DNA of 45,772 nt from an uncultured Tissierellia bacterium (GCA_902489145.1 CABTYV010000004.1:1-45772); one strand, 5' to 3'; counted from the stretch's first letter, positions 7,815 to 17,362 are shown. Notes: generated from the sequence alone by a model not told the origin. Translations and numbers: made by a program.

Positions 7815-8945
7815 ATGAAAAATTGCAGTGGTATTATTTTAAGTCCGGGTTACGAGGATGGATTGGGCAGCCTGGTGAAGACTCGGCCGGATTACATGAT
7901 TCCCTTTGGTGGTCGTTACCGGATTATTGACTTTGCTTTATCCAACATGGCCAATTATAACGTCTCTCATGTCATGCTTTATGCCGGCCGCAATATTCGA
8001 TCTACCATTGATCATATTTCTGATGGCTCCGACTGGGAGCTAAACCGGAGGAGCAACGGCCTGTTGATCAATCCCGTTGTGGAAGACGCCCACTCCGGTC
8101 GTCATTCCGATATGGAGACTTATTTTGAGTCCCTGCCTTTTTATGAGCACCAGGCTAGAGAAAATCTTTATTTGGAAAATCCCATGTGCCTGGCCAAGAT
8201 CAATCTGCAAACCGCCTACAATTACTTCGAGGAGGGCGATTACGATATTCTCATTCTCTATAGTGAAGAGCAGGACGATCAGGGGCAATATAGCGGCATG
8301 AACAAGCTCATCCTGGATCAGTCGGGTCGTCTAATCAATATTGGCTATAATCTGGGGACCAATCCCAAGATTGAGCTGCAGATCGGTCGCTTCTTTATCA
8401 AAAATAAGGTCTTTATTGACCTGGTCAAGGATGCCAAGGAAAAGGGCAATGCCCGGACCATTCTCCAGGCCGTGCTCAACAACCGCTCCCGGCTTAAGAT
8501 CGGGACCTATCGGGTGGAGTCCCGGATCCTCTTCATTCACGATATTCGCTCCTATTACCAGGCCAATATGGCCCTTTTGGATGAAGCGGTCTATGCAGAA
8601 ATCTTCGAAAAAAATGGTATGGTTTACACGAAGTCCAAGGATGAACCGTCGACCCTCTATACCGATGAGGCAGACCTCAACAATGTGCTGGTCGCCAATG
8701 GCTGTATGATCGAGGGAAAGGTCGAAAACTCCATCCTCTTCCGTGGGGTTCATGTTCATAAAAATGCGATTGTCCGCAACTGTATCATTAACCAGGAAAC
8801 GGAAATCATGGAAAATGCCGTATGCGTCAATACGATCACCGATAAAAACGCTATGATTGGAGAAGGTGTGACGGTGGCTGGTGCGGTGAACAATCCCTAT
8901 GTGATCGGAAAATGGGACCAGATTGAAAATCCTGGCCTCATCTAA
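7815..8945 (+). CDS. glgD: ADP-glucose pyrophosphorylase regulatory subunit GlgD
   Basis: A 376-residue GlgC paralogue. It keeps the fold (PFGGRYRIIDFALSNMANYNVSHVMLYAGRN and the C-terminal hexapeptide repeats VENSILFRGVHVHKNAIVRNC), but the catalytic G-rich loop of GlgC is replaced by SPGYEDGLGSLVKTRP, lacking the GGxGxRL pattern. That is the hallmark of the non-catalytic GlgD subunit, known to activate GlgC in Bacillota. It lies 11 bases after glgC and 14 bases before glgA. Confidence 0.95.
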   Translation: MKNCSGIILSPGYEDGLGSLVKTRPDYMIPFGGRYRIIDFALSNMANYNVSHVMLYAGRNIRSTIDHISDGSDWELNRRSNGLLINPVVEDAHSGRHSDMETYFESLPFYEHQARENLYLENPMCLAKINLQTAYNYFEEGDYDILILYSEEQDDQGQYSGMNKLILDQSGRLINIGYNLGTNPKIELQIGRFFIKNKVFIDLVKDAKEKGNARTILQAVLNNRSRLKIGTYRVESRILFIHDIRSYYQANMALLDEAVYAEIFEKNGMVYTKSKDEPSTLYTDEADLNNVLVANGCMIEGKVENSILFRGVHVHKNAIVRNCIINQETEIMENAVCVNTITDKNAMIGEGVTVAGAVNNPYVIGKWDQIENPGLI

Positions 8946-8959
8946 GGCGGGAGGTGGCA

Positions 8960-10387
8960 ATGAAGATTCTTTATGTGGCTGCAGAGGCTACGCCCTATTT
9001 AAAAACAGGAGGACTGGCGGATGTGGCGGGTTCCTTGCCCCAGGCGTTGACGCAGCAGGGCCACGAGGTGCGATTGGTTTTGCCCATGCACCGAGCCATC
9101 ATTGATAAATATAAGGAAAAGACCAAAAAGCTCACCAGCTTTTATGTGGACGTGGGATGGAAGCATGAATACTGTGGCGTCCATCTTCTGACCAAGGACG
9201 GCGTGCCGACGTATTTTTTGGACAATGAGTATTATTTCAACCGTCCCAGTCCCTACGGGCAATACGATGACGGGGAACGGTATATCTTTTTTGCCAAAGC
9301 AGCCACTCGCCTGGCCCGCGTTCTGGATTGGCCCGTGGATATCATTCATGCCAATGACTGGCATGCTGCTTTGGTCCCGGTTTTTGTCAACGACTACCGA
9401 ACTGGGGATGCCTTCTACGATTCGGTTCGGACGGTCCTGACCATCCATAATCTCAAATACCAGGGTCAGTACGCTCCGGAGGTCTTTTATTGGACCAACC
9501 TCAATGGTTTTTATGCCTCCGACTATGATCTCAAATTCTATGACACGATTAACTTCCTAAAAGGCGGCATCGTCCATGCCAATCAAGTCAATGTCGTCTC
9601 TCCGACATATGCGGAGGAGATCCATTACCCCTTCTTTGCCGAGGGCCTAGAATCTGTGATTAACACCTATGCCTATAAGATTTCCGGGATTCTAAATGGT
9701 CTGGATATGGACCACTGGGATCCGGCGAGCGATCCCCTGATTCAGACCCCTTACGACGCCCGAGAGCTTTCAGGAAAGAAGGCTTGCAAGCAGGCACTCC
9801 AGGAAGCCATTGGGCTGCCGATCAGGCCTAATACGCCCCTGATCGGGATGGTGAGTCGTTTGACGGCGATGAAGGGATTCGATCTAGTCCGCTATATCTT
9901 AGATGAATTCCTCCAGGAGGACGTTCAGCTGGTGGTGCTGGGGACGGGGGAGGAAACCTATGAAGAAATGTTCCGCTATTTCGAACAGAAGTACCCGGAT
10001 CGCTGTGCGGCCCATCTCTATTATTCAGACCGAGAGGCGCACCAAATCTATGCGGGCGCCGATCTATTCCTCATGCCGTCCATTTCGGAGCCCTGTGGCC
10101 TGTCTCAGATGATTGCCATGCGCTACGGGGCGGTGCCGGTGGTCCGAGAGGCGGGAGGCCTGATGGACTCCGTGGAAGCTTATAACGCCTATGAGGGCAG
10201 CGGAGATGGCTTCCGCTTCGCCCATGTCAACGCTCATGAACTGCTCTTTAAGCTGAAGGATGCCTTGCAGGTATACCATAAGCTACCAGAAGATTTTAAC
10301 CGTTTACGGATCCATGGTATGAAGAAGGATTTTTCATGGGCCCAATCCAGTAAGGAATATTGTAAACTTTATGAAGCAGCCCAATAA
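8960..10387 (+). CDS. glgA: Glycogen synthase (ADP-glucose dependent, GT5)
   Basis: A 475-residue GT-B glycosyltransferase extending alpha-1,4-glucan chains from ADP-glucose. The N-terminal motif KTGGLADVAGSLPQAL (ADP-glucose site), HANDWHAALVP, HNLKYQG, GILNGLDMDHWDP and the C-terminal SISEPCGLSQMIAMRYGAVPVVREAGGL are intact. A GTG at 8954 is an in-frame alternative, but the ATG at 8960 has better spacing to GGGAGG and gives the typical MKILYVAAEATPYLKTGG start. Its 3' end overlaps pulA by 17 bases. Confidence 0.97.
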   Translation: MKILYVAAEATPYLKTGGLADVAGSLPQALTQQGHEVRLVLPMHRAIIDKYKEKTKKLTSFYVDVGWKHEYCGVHLLTKDGVPTYFLDNEYYFNRPSPYGQYDDGERYIFFAKAATRLARVLDWPVDIIHANDWHAALVPVFVNDYRTGDAFYDSVRTVLTIHNLKYQGQYAPEVFYWTNLNGFYASDYDLKFYDTINFLKGGIVHANQVNVVSPTYAEEIHYPFFAEGLESVINTYAYKISGILNGLDMDHWDPASDPLIQTPYDARELSGKKACKQALQEAIGLPIRPNTPLIGMVSRLTAMKGFDLVRYILDEFLQEDVQLVVLGTGEETYEEMFRYFEQKYPDRCAAHLYYSDREAHQIYAGADLFLMPSISEPCGLSQMIAMRYGAVPVVREAGGLMDSVEAYNAYEGSGDGFRFAHVNAHELLFKLKDALQVYHKLPEDFNRLRIHGMKKDFSWAQSSKEYCKLYEAAQ

Positions 10388-12368
10388 AATACGCTGGCAA
10401 AATCAATTACTGACCGAGGCCCAGTCCTATAAAGACCGGGTGGGGACAAAGCTTTATGAAAGCCCCGAGGTGGGGCTTTCCTGGGAGCGCCTGCGCGATT
10501 TGCCCATGGGCGCCCAATACAGTCCGACGCAAACGGATTTTCGGGTCTGGACGCCGGGCCCGGAGCCGGTCTATCTCTTGCTCTATGAGGATGATCAGCC
10601 GGAAACGCCAGCCAAACGAATCAGGATGAAACAAAATGAGGGTTTTTCTTTTTTTCAGTATCCAGGAGACCTCAAGGGGTGGTTTTATTGCTACGAAAGA
10701 GGCGGAATGGAGGTGACCGACCCTTATTCCATCGCCGCCTCGCTCAACTCTAAGAGAACGGCTATCGTTGACCTGGCTGAGAGTGACCCGCCCGGTTTTC
10801 GAGCAGAGCCTTTTCAAGGACGTCCAGCGGACCAGGCCGTGATCTATGAAACGCATGTGGGGGATTTTACCTTTTCTAAGACATCCGGCGTCTCCTACCG
10901 AGGGAAGTTTCTGGGCCTGGCCGAGGAAGCTACCCGCTACCTGGAAGAGCGCACGGGTTTGGATCATTTAAAAGAGCTGGGCATCACCCATATCCACCTC
11001 ATGCCCGTCTTTGATTTTATTTCGGTCGATGAAACACCCGACCATTTTGGAGAAGAGGACAATTACAATTGGGGCTACGACCCGGAGCTTTACAATGTGC
11101 CTGAGGGCTCCTATGCGACGCAGCCGAAGGATCCCGTCAACCGGATTTATGAGCTAAAAAAGCTCATCTTCGCCCTTCATAAGGCGGGGATTGGGGTGAT
11201 TTTGGATGTGGTCTATAACCATACCTGGAAATCCTACAATGCCAACTTTAATATCCTAGCCCCGGGTTATTACTATCGCAGTCTTTCCGGTGTCTTTTCA
11301 AACGGATCGGGTGTGGGCAATGAACTCGCATCCGAGCGGCCGATGGTGCGGAAGTTTATTCTGGACTCCCTGCGCTATTGGCAGGAGGAATATCAGGTGG
11401 ATGGTTTTCGATTTGACCTGATGGCCCTCACTGACCGAACGACCATCGATGCCGCGATTGCTCTTATGCGGTCGAAAAATCCCAATATTATTATTTATGG
11501 GGAGCCCTGGGCGGGCGGTTATTCGGCGCTTCCACTAGACTGGCAAGTTCTTTGGGGCAGCCAGCGCGGGAAGGGATTCGCCCTTTTTAACGAAGCCTTT
11601 CGTACGGCCCTGCGCGGGGATAACGATGGGGTAGAGACCGGTTTTCTTCAGGGGAATCCGACCGCCTCGGACCAGGTGGCCGATGGCCTGCTCGGCTCAC
11701 CGGGCCTGGGGATTGGCCCCCTGGAAACCATCAATTACTTTAACGCTCACGACAATCTGATTTTGGAAGATAAGCTCCAAATCAGCATGGGCGAAGGAGG
11801 GGACCGGGAGGCGGCTACCCGACTTGCTTTTGGCCTCCTGCTGACGGCGCAGGGGATGCCCTTTTTCCATGCGGGCAATGAGTTCCGTCGAGACAAAAAA
11901 AGGACCGCCAACGCCTACCATTCGCCTTATTCCGTCAATGCGATCGATTGGCAGCGTAAATGGCAACACAAGGAGTTGTGTCAGTACGTGCAGGATTTGA
12001 TCCTTCTGCGAAGGACCTATCCAGTGCTTCGCCTGCCCACCGCCTGCGCCATTCAAAAAAGAGTGCGTAGGCTAGCGGAGGAGGACCCTCATATCATATC
12101 CTTGCTCTATCAAATTGAGGAAGATAATCAGGAGGACTACCTTCTGATCGTTCATCACAACGGCTGGCAGGCGAGTCAAATGCCCCTGGCGCCTCTTTTT
12201 GAGGCCCTGGGCTGTTTCCGCCTGACCTACCAGTGTCTGCTGGATTATCGGGGCAAGATTGTAGTCAATCGGACGACGATTGCGAAATCAGACCTAAAGG
12301 ATCTTCCCCTCGATCCCTTATCAACGACTGTGTTTCGTATCTGGAAAGGAGCAAAATATGAATTATAA
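10371..12368 (+). CDS. pulA: Type I pullulanase (GH13 debranching enzyme)
   Basis: A 665-residue cytosolic enzyme with no signal peptide, hydrolysing alpha-1,6 branches in pullulan, glycogen-type glucans or limit dextrins. An N-terminal CBM48-like domain (YSPTQTDFRVWTPGPEPVYLLLYED) precedes the GH13 barrel. Diagnostic are the pullulanase motif YNWGYDP, GVILDVVYNHTW, the nucleophile Asp in DGFRFDLMALTD, the acid/base Glu in IIYGEPWAGG and NYFNAHDN. The start overlaps glgA and its 3' end overlaps the next gene by 11 bases, so it is firmly in the glycogen operon. A debranching enzyme here, without a branching enzyme gene in the same operon, is notable. Confidence 0.95.
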   Translation: MKQPNKIRWQNQLLTEAQSYKDRVGTKLYESPEVGLSWERLRDLPMGAQYSPTQTDFRVWTPGPEPVYLLLYEDDQPETPAKRIRMKQNEGFSFFQYPGDLKGWFYCYERGGMEVTDPYSIAASLNSKRTAIVDLAESDPPGFRAEPFQGRPADQAVIYETHVGDFTFSKTSGVSYRGKFLGLAEEATRYLEERTGLDHLKELGITHIHLMPVFDFISVDETPDHFGEEDNYNWGYDPELYNVPEGSYATQPKDPVNRIYELKKLIFALHKAGIGVILDVVYNHTWKSYNANFNILAPGYYYRSLSGVFSNGSGVGNELASERPMVRKFILDSLRYWQEEYQVDGFRFDLMALTDRTTIDAAIALMRSKNPNIIIYGEPWAGGYSALPLDWQVLWGSQRGKGFALFNEAFRTALRGDNDGVETGFLQGNPTASDQVADGLLGSPGLGIGPLETINYFNAHDNLILEDKLQISMGEGGDREAATRLAFGLLLTAQGMPFFHAGNEFRRDKKRTANAYHSPYSVNAIDWQRKWQHKELCQYVQDLILLRRTYPVLRLPTACAIQKRVRRLAEEDPHIISLLYQIEEDNQEDYLLIVHHNGWQASQMPLAPLFEALGCFRLTYQCLLDYRGKIVVNRTTIAKSDLKDLPLDPLSTTVFRIWKGAKYEL

Positions 12369-14052
12369 GGAACGTTATCAGGCATGGCTAGAGGATGATT
12401 TTTTCGATGAGGCCACACGACGGGAGCTTTTGGACATCCAAGGGGACGAGCGGGAGATGGAGGACCGGTTCTATACCTCGCTTGCCTTTGGTACCGCTGG
12501 CTTGCGCGGGAAGCTGGGTGCAGGCCTAAACCGGATGAATCCTTATACCGTCGGTGCGGCCTGTGAGGGCTTGGCTCGTTTCATTGAAAAGCAAGGGGAG
12601 GAGGCTAAAAAAAGAGGGGTATCCATCGCGTATGACGTGCGGCATGGCTCTTTGGAATTTGCCGAGGAATCCGCGGAAATTCTAGCTGCCCATGGCATTC
12701 ATGCCTACCTTCACAAGGATATTTGTCCCACCCCCGTCCTTTCTTATACCGTTCGGGAAACGGGCAGCTTTGCCGGCATCATGGTGACCGCTTCGCACAA
12801 CCCCAAAGAATACAACGGCTATAAAGTCTACAATGGATTCGGCTCTCAGATTCTTGATCAATGGGCCGTCGCTATTGAAAAAGAAATTGCAGGCTTGGGT
12901 CACTACCGGGAAATCCAGCGCATGCCCTTGCAGGAGGCGTTAGAAAAAGGCTTGGTGGACTATGTTCAAGAGGACTTGTGGGAAAGCTACTACTCGGATG
13001 TCCTCAGCCTGACCATTCACGACAAATCGATTGATAAAGGAGTCAAGCTCGTTTATACGCCGCTCAATGGCTGTGGCAACCATCCGGTCCGCCATATTTT
13101 ACAGGCGCGCGGTTTTGAAAAGGTCTATGTGGTAGAAGAGCAGGCCGATCCTGATCCGGATTTCACCACGGTCGGCTATCCCAATCCGGAAGATCCCAAA
13201 GTATTTGCCTATGCGGAAAAATTGGGTAGAGAAAAAGAGGCGGACCTGCTCTTTGCCACCGATCCCGACTCCGATCGATGTGCCATGGAGGTGAGAAATG
13301 AGCAGGGCGATTATGTATTTTTCAACGGGAACAAGATCGGCGCCCTGCTAGGCCATTATGTGCTCTCCCAGCGCAAGGACAAAGGGACCCTGCCATCGAA
13401 TGCTGCGGTCATTAAATCGATCGTGACCGGCGACCTGCTCTTTTCGATCGCTCGTGATTATGGCGTTCATTGTATGGAGGTTTTAACTGGATTTAAGAAT
13501 ATTGCCGAACCGGTCAACGAATGGGATCAAACCCATGAGTATGAATATGTCTTTGGCTTCGAAGAGTCCATTGGCTACAATCCTTCCCAGTTTATCCGAG
13601 ATAAAGATGCCGTTTCCTCCGCCATGCTCATCCTGGAAATGGCTGCCTATTATAAGGCCCAGGGAAAGACGTTGTTGGAGGTCTTGGAGGAAATCTATCA
13701 GCAGTATGGGTATCATAATGATCGATTGATATCGACTGTTTTGGAGGGGGTAGACGGCATTGAGCGGATGGGACGGATTATGGAAGAATTCCGCCAAAAT
13801 CCGCTGGAGGAGATCGGAGGAATGAAGCTGGTTGAAACGATCGACTATGCCCATGATGATACCGGCCTTTCCCCGTCCAATGTTCTGCGCTATTTTTACG
13901 ATGACGGGTCCTGGTATGCCATTCGCCCCTCCGGGACAGAGCCGAAGATCAAGGTTTATCTTTATACCGTAGGCCAGAGCTTACAGGAAAGTGAAGAAAA
14001 GCTCCAGGCCTTTGCCCAGGCGACGGCCGATGTTTTTCAGCTCGTGCGCTAA
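12358..14052 (+). CDS. pgcA: Phosphoglucomutase (phosphohexomutase family)
   Basis: A 564-residue alpha-D-phosphohexomutase. It should interconvert glucose 6-phosphate and glucose 1-phosphate, supplying GlgC. Visible: AFGTAGLRGKLGAG near the N-terminus, the catalytic phosphoserine loop TASHNPKEYNGYKVY, the metal loop ATDPDSDRCAM, the sugar-binding GFEESIGY and the phosphate-binding RPSGTEPKIKVY. Length matches the long PgcA/YhxB type. Last gene of the operon, followed by a terminator. Mannose activity cannot be excluded from sequence; position in the glycogen operon supports glucose. Symbol is by family resemblance. Confidence 0.93.
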   Translation: MNYKERYQAWLEDDFFDEATRRELLDIQGDEREMEDRFYTSLAFGTAGLRGKLGAGLNRMNPYTVGAACEGLARFIEKQGEEAKKRGVSIAYDVRHGSLEFAEESAEILAAHGIHAYLHKDICPTPVLSYTVRETGSFAGIMVTASHNPKEYNGYKVYNGFGSQILDQWAVAIEKEIAGLGHYREIQRMPLQEALEKGLVDYVQEDLWESYYSDVLSLTIHDKSIDKGVKLVYTPLNGCGNHPVRHILQARGFEKVYVVEEQADPDPDFTTVGYPNPEDPKVFAYAEKLGREKEADLLFATDPDSDRCAMEVRNEQGDYVFFNGNKIGALLGHYVLSQRKDKGTLPSNAAVIKSIVTGDLLFSIARDYGVHCMEVLTGFKNIAEPVNEWDQTHEYEYVFGFEESIGYNPSQFIRDKDAVSSAMLILEMAAYYKAQGKTLLEVLEEIYQQYGYHNDRLISTVLEGVDGIERMGRIMEEFRQNPLEEIGGMKLVETIDYAHDDTGLSPSNVLRYFYDDGSWYAIRPSGTEPKIKVYLYTVGQSLQESEEKLQAFAQATADVFQLVR

Positions 14053-14080
14053 GCATTAAAATAAAAGCCCTGGATCAGAA

Positions 14081-14113
14081 AAAGAGCCCTGGACATTGAG
14101 GGCTCTTTTTTAC
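14081..14113 (+). terminator. Rho-independent terminator after glycogen operon
   Basis: 10-bp stem (AAAGAGCCCT at 14081-14090 with AGGGCTCTTT at 14099-14108), 8-base loop, stem running into a T tract. Ends the glgC-pgcA transcript. Confidence 0.93.
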
Positions 14114-14174
14114 GTGTCGCATTTAGCCAGTCCATAGGCGGGCGGAGGGTCAAGAAATCTCCACAATCGCCTTT

Positions 14175-14180
14175 TATAAT
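14175..14180 (+). promoter_or_regulatory. -10 box upstream of the FHA-FtsW-PBP genes
   Basis: Exact TATAAT, giving a start near 14187 just upstream of the AAAGGAGG site. No good -35 is visible at 16-18 bases. The short leader argues that the ATG at 14190 is not the translation start. Confidence 0.5.
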
Positions 14181-14204
14181 GAGCCTGCTATGAAAGGAGG
14201 GATT

Positions 14205-14708
14205 ATGAAGCTCTTTTTTGACCTATTAGAAGGACTTTTTTTTACCCCCCTGTTTGGGGATATCAATCTTTATATGATCGTATCCAGCCTCGTGAAATTT
14301 TTATTCGTGATTATTGTGCTGGCCTTTATCAGCCGGATCGTGAAGATGATCAGCATGGATATTCGGGCCTCCTACCGGGAGGTGGGGCAGGAAGCACCTT
14401 TTTTAAAGCTCTTGGGGGATCCCGCCCATTTTGATTTTCCGCTGCGAGATGAGTACTATTTAACGGATAATACGCGGGTCGGCCGGTCGGACGACAATAA
14501 TATCATTTTAAAGGATCCTGCAGTATCGAAGCATCAGGCGGTCATTGTGCAGGAAGGAGCGCATTTTATCCTGGATGATTTAGGCTCCACCAACCCCACC
14601 TTGGTCAATGGACAGCTTTTATCGCAGCCGCAGCCACTCCAGGACCGGGATATGATTCGATTTGGCCGGATCGATTTTATTTTTATGGAGGGAAACCGAC
14701 ATGAATAA
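14205..14708 (+). CDS. Membrane-anchored FHA-domain protein
   Basis: A 167-residue protein with one N-terminal membrane segment at about residues 23-45 (LYMIVSSLVKFLFVIIVLAFISRIV) and a cytosolic FHA domain at about 80-160. The FHA hallmarks are TRVGRSDDNNIILKD, AVSKHQAVI, LDDLGSTNPTLVNG and LQDRDMIRFG. FHA domains bind phosphothreonine. The start at 14205 is set by AAAGGAGG at 14193-14200; an upstream ATG at 14190 overlaps that site. It overlaps the FtsW-like gene by 8 bases, so it is probably translationally coupled to it. An arrangement of FHA, RodA/FtsW and PBP genes is known in Actinobacteria beside Ser/Thr kinases; no kinase is present in this window. Confidence 0.9.
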   Translation: MKLFFDLLEGLFFTPLFGDINLYMIVSSLVKFLFVIIVLAFISRIVKMISMDIRASYREVGQEAPFLKLLGDPAHFDFPLRDEYYLTDNTRVGRSDDNNIILKDPAVSKHQAVIVQEGAHFILDDLGSTNPTLVNGQLLSQPQPLQDRDMIRFGRIDFIFMEGNRHE

Positions 14709-15957
14709 AGCGATACGCTTCCGTTTCCGGGAGGTTCGGTCAGAAGGGAAAAGCGCGATTCGGCTCTTGCTCCTTTTTCAGGTGCTATCCCTTGCCCTGG
14801 TGTTTCTCTTCCGGATTCAAGAGATTACACCAATGGCGCTCTTTTTTGCCGGCGGTCTGATTTTTTCCTCATTTTTTTCAACCTGGCTCATGAACCGCAT
14901 TTCTACAGGGGATCCCTATCCTTTGGTCATCGCCCATATGATCTTTTCCATCGGCGTGATTATGATTTACCGCATTCGTCCTGATTTGGGTCTGAAGCAG
15001 ATGCTGCTTTACCTGATTGCACTATTGGCCTATTTCCTTTTTTATTTCCTTTTGCGGCGCTTTCCCCATTTTTGGGCCAGCCTGCTCAGCCCCTATTTTT
15101 TCCTGACCCTGGCCTGCTTTGTAATCACCCTGGTATTTGGTCATTCCCTCTATGGCGCGAAAAACTGGATTCGGATCGGGTCCATTCAGCTCCAACCCTC
15201 CGAGTTTTCTAAGCTCCCCTTTATATTTTTGATTGCGGGTTGGTTTCGGCGCTATGAGGATTTTCAAGGCAGCCTGCTCAAAAAGCTTTCCCTGACGCTT
15301 GTGAGCTTCTTTTTAATCGGTCTTTTTTTCATCCAAAAAGAACTGGGCACCGCCATGGTCTTTTTTGCTGTTTTGGTCATAACACAGGTGGCCTATGAAC
15401 GTCACGCCTGGATCCCTTTGATGAATTTCTTACTGGCCCTGATCGGCCTTTGGGTCGCCTACCTGCTTTTCCCCTATATTCGGGACCGTTTTTCCCTCTG
15501 GCTAGATCCCTGGGCCGATGCCAATAATAAGGGTTATCAGATCATTCAGGCCTTCTTTGCTCTTGCGGCCGGCTCCTTTTTTGGAACGGGTCTTGGCCTG
15601 GGCCAACCGGGCCGAATCCCACTTGGACATTCCGATTTCATCTTTGCAGCGATCGTTGAGGAGTTCGGATCCATCATGGGCATTTGCCTGATTCTCCTTT
15701 TTATTCTTCTCCTCTATCGGGGCTTTAAGGCCGCCATGCGCCAGGATCGGGACTTTTATGCCGTTCTCGCGCTTGGAGTGGTCATCCTCTTTGCGGCGCA
15801 GGCTTTTTTGATGTTCGCTGGGACGATGAGCCTGATTCCTTTAACGGGCATCACGATTCCCTTTTTAACCTATGGGGGATCGTCCCTCATTTCTTCCTTT
15901 CTCCTCCTGGCCGTTCTTCAGGTGGCTTCCGAATCGATGAATCAGAAAGAAGGCTAA
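14701..15957 (+). CDS. FtsW/RodA/SpoVE-family peptidoglycan glycosyltransferase
   Basis: A 418-residue polytopic membrane protein with about ten hydrophobic segments. SEDS-family features include GAKNWIRIGSIQLQPSEFSKLPFIFLIA, the Asp-containing loop after the long central segment (WLDPWADANNKGYQIIQAFFALAAGSFFGTGLGLGQP), HSDFIFAAIVEEFG and the C-terminal PLTGITIPFLTYGGSSL. SEDS proteins polymerise lipid II into glycan strands, working with a class B PBP; such a transpeptidase gene begins 2 bases after this stop codon. The ATG at 14701 is chosen over an upstream in-frame start because it follows GGAGGG and begins right at the FHA stop. Whether it serves elongation, division or sporulation cannot be decided. 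Confidence 0.93.
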   Translation: MNKAIRFRFREVRSEGKSAIRLLLLFQVLSLALVFLFRIQEITPMALFFAGGLIFSSFFSTWLMNRISTGDPYPLVIAHMIFSIGVIMIYRIRPDLGLKQMLLYLIALLAYFLFYFLLRRFPHFWASLLSPYFFLTLACFVITLVFGHSLYGAKNWIRIGSIQLQPSEFSKLPFIFLIAGWFRRYEDFQGSLLKKLSLTLVSFFLIGLFFIQKELGTAMVFFAVLVITQVAYERHAWIPLMNFLLALIGLWVAYLLFPYIRDRFSLWLDPWADANNKGYQIIQAFFALAAGSFFGTGLGLGQPGRIPLGHSDFIFAAIVEEFGSIMGICLILLFILLLYRGFKAAMRQDRDFYAVLALGVVILFAAQAFLMFAGTMSLIPLTGITIPFLTYGGSSLISSFLLLAVLQVASESMNQKEG

Positions 15958-15958
15958 A

Positions 15959-17362
15959 ATGAAACGATCCAGAACCCGTATGCTCCTGCTGCTCTCAATC
16001 CTGCTTTTGGTATTTTTTGTTCTAGCCCTGTACCTGGCCTATTTCGAGCTGGTCAAGGCACCGGCTTTGGCTAAACACCCGGCCAATCCCAGAAATTGGG
16101 TGGACGAATCCCATTTTGCCCGGGGTCTTTTTTTAGACCGTACCGGTCGTCCCCTTATGGCTCGGGAGGAAGCGGACAAGGAAGGAAGAAGCGGACGCTA
16201 CTGTCTCTATCCCAAGGAGTATGCGCATGTCATCGGTTATCATTCGAGAACCTACGGGCAGAGCGGCCTGGAGAAAGTCTGTCAGGCAAGCCTGTTGAAT
16301 TTGCCTGACGACAATTTTCTTTCAGAACTCCGCGGGAAGGTCCTTCATCCTGGGGTGGGCAATGATGTCCGCCTCAGCATTGATCACGAACTCCAACACT
16401 TTGCGACCAAGACCCTGGAGGGCCATCGGGGGGCTTTTGTGGCCCTCAATCCGAAAACGGGCGAGGTCTATGCGATGGTTTCGGCGCCTAGCTTCGACCT
16501 GAACCGGGTCGACCGAAATTGGGCGAATCTTTTAGAGGCGGAGGGGGACGTCCTGGTCAATCGGGCCGTCCAGGGTCGCTATACGCCCGGCTCAGTGCTC
16601 AAGGCGATTTCATCCTTTGCCCTTTTGGATGGCCGGGCAGCCGGACAAATGAAGGATGATGGGGTGGTTCGAATCGATGGGTATGAATTTCAAAATTATG
16701 GAAAAAAAGCTTTTGGCCCGATAGGATTAAAAGAAGCGCTGATTCATTCTTCCAACGTTTATTTTGCCAGTCAGGCTCAGCTGGCCGGACCAGAGGTCTT
16801 TCGGACCTGTTTTACACAATTTTTATTTAATCAAAAAATTCCCTTTGACTTGGCTGTGACCCCTTCGAAGGCCGTCTTTTCGGAAGGCATGGAAAGAACC
16901 CTACTTGCCTCTAACGCCTTTGGCCAAGGAAAGGTTACAACGTCGCCCCTTCATCTGGCACTTTGCTACGGGGCCATTGCCAATCATGGGGTTATGATGG
17001 CGCCCCATCTTGTTGGTTCGATCCAAAGTCCCAAGGGAGAGGTCCTAAAGGAAACGGCTCCTCGAAAAATCGCTCAAGTGTCTCGCAGCTGGGCGGATCA
17101 AGTGGCGGAGGATTTAAAAGAGACCGCCCGGGAAAATGGCGGTCAAGATCAATCGATCGTATCGCTTGCGGCAAAAACGGGTACCGCTCAGCTGGGGGAC
17201 GGTCGAACGCATTCTGTTTATTGCGCATTTGCGCCCACGGAAGATCCCACCTTTGCCATGGCGCTTGTCTTAGAGGGAGACGGGAGAAGCGGCCGGGCCG
17301 GGGCGCAGCCCCTGGCCATTGCCATTATGAATGACTGGTTTTTGCATCACTCGAACCGATAA
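15959..17362 (+). CDS. pbpA: Penicillin-binding protein, class B-like transpeptidase
   Basis: A 467-residue membrane-anchored D,D-transpeptidase. An N-terminal membrane segment lies at about residues 8-30. A short dimerisation-like region is followed by the transpeptidase domain with all three active-site motifs: SVLK (Ser at about 212) in YTPGSVLKAISS, SSN at about 264-266, and KTGTAQ at about 406-411. It is shorter than typical PBP2/PBP3 (600-700 residues) and resembles the actinobacterial PbpA layout. It follows the SEDS gene by one base, implying a SEDS-PBP pair making and crosslinking peptidoglycan. Its 3' end overlaps the convergent nadK by 38 bases. The symbol is by resemblance. Confidence 0.9.
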   Translation: MKRSRTRMLLLLSILLLVFFVLALYLAYFELVKAPALAKHPANPRNWVDESHFARGLFLDRTGRPLMAREEADKEGRSGRYCLYPKEYAHVIGYHSRTYGQSGLEKVCQASLLNLPDDNFLSELRGKVLHPGVGNDVRLSIDHELQHFATKTLEGHRGAFVALNPKTGEVYAMVSAPSFDLNRVDRNWANLLEAEGDVLVNRAVQGRYTPGSVLKAISSFALLDGRAAGQMKDDGVVRIDGYEFQNYGKKAFGPIGLKEALIHSSNVYFASQAQLAGPEVFRTCFTQFLFNQKIPFDLAVTPSKAVFSEGMERTLLASNAFGQGKVTTSPLHLALCYGAIANHGVMMAPHLVGSIQSPKGEVLKETAPRKIAQVSRSWADQVAEDLKETARENGGQDQSIVSLAAKTGTAQLGDGRTHSVYCAFAPTEDPTFAMALVLEGDGRSGRAGAQPLAIAIMNDWFLHHSNR

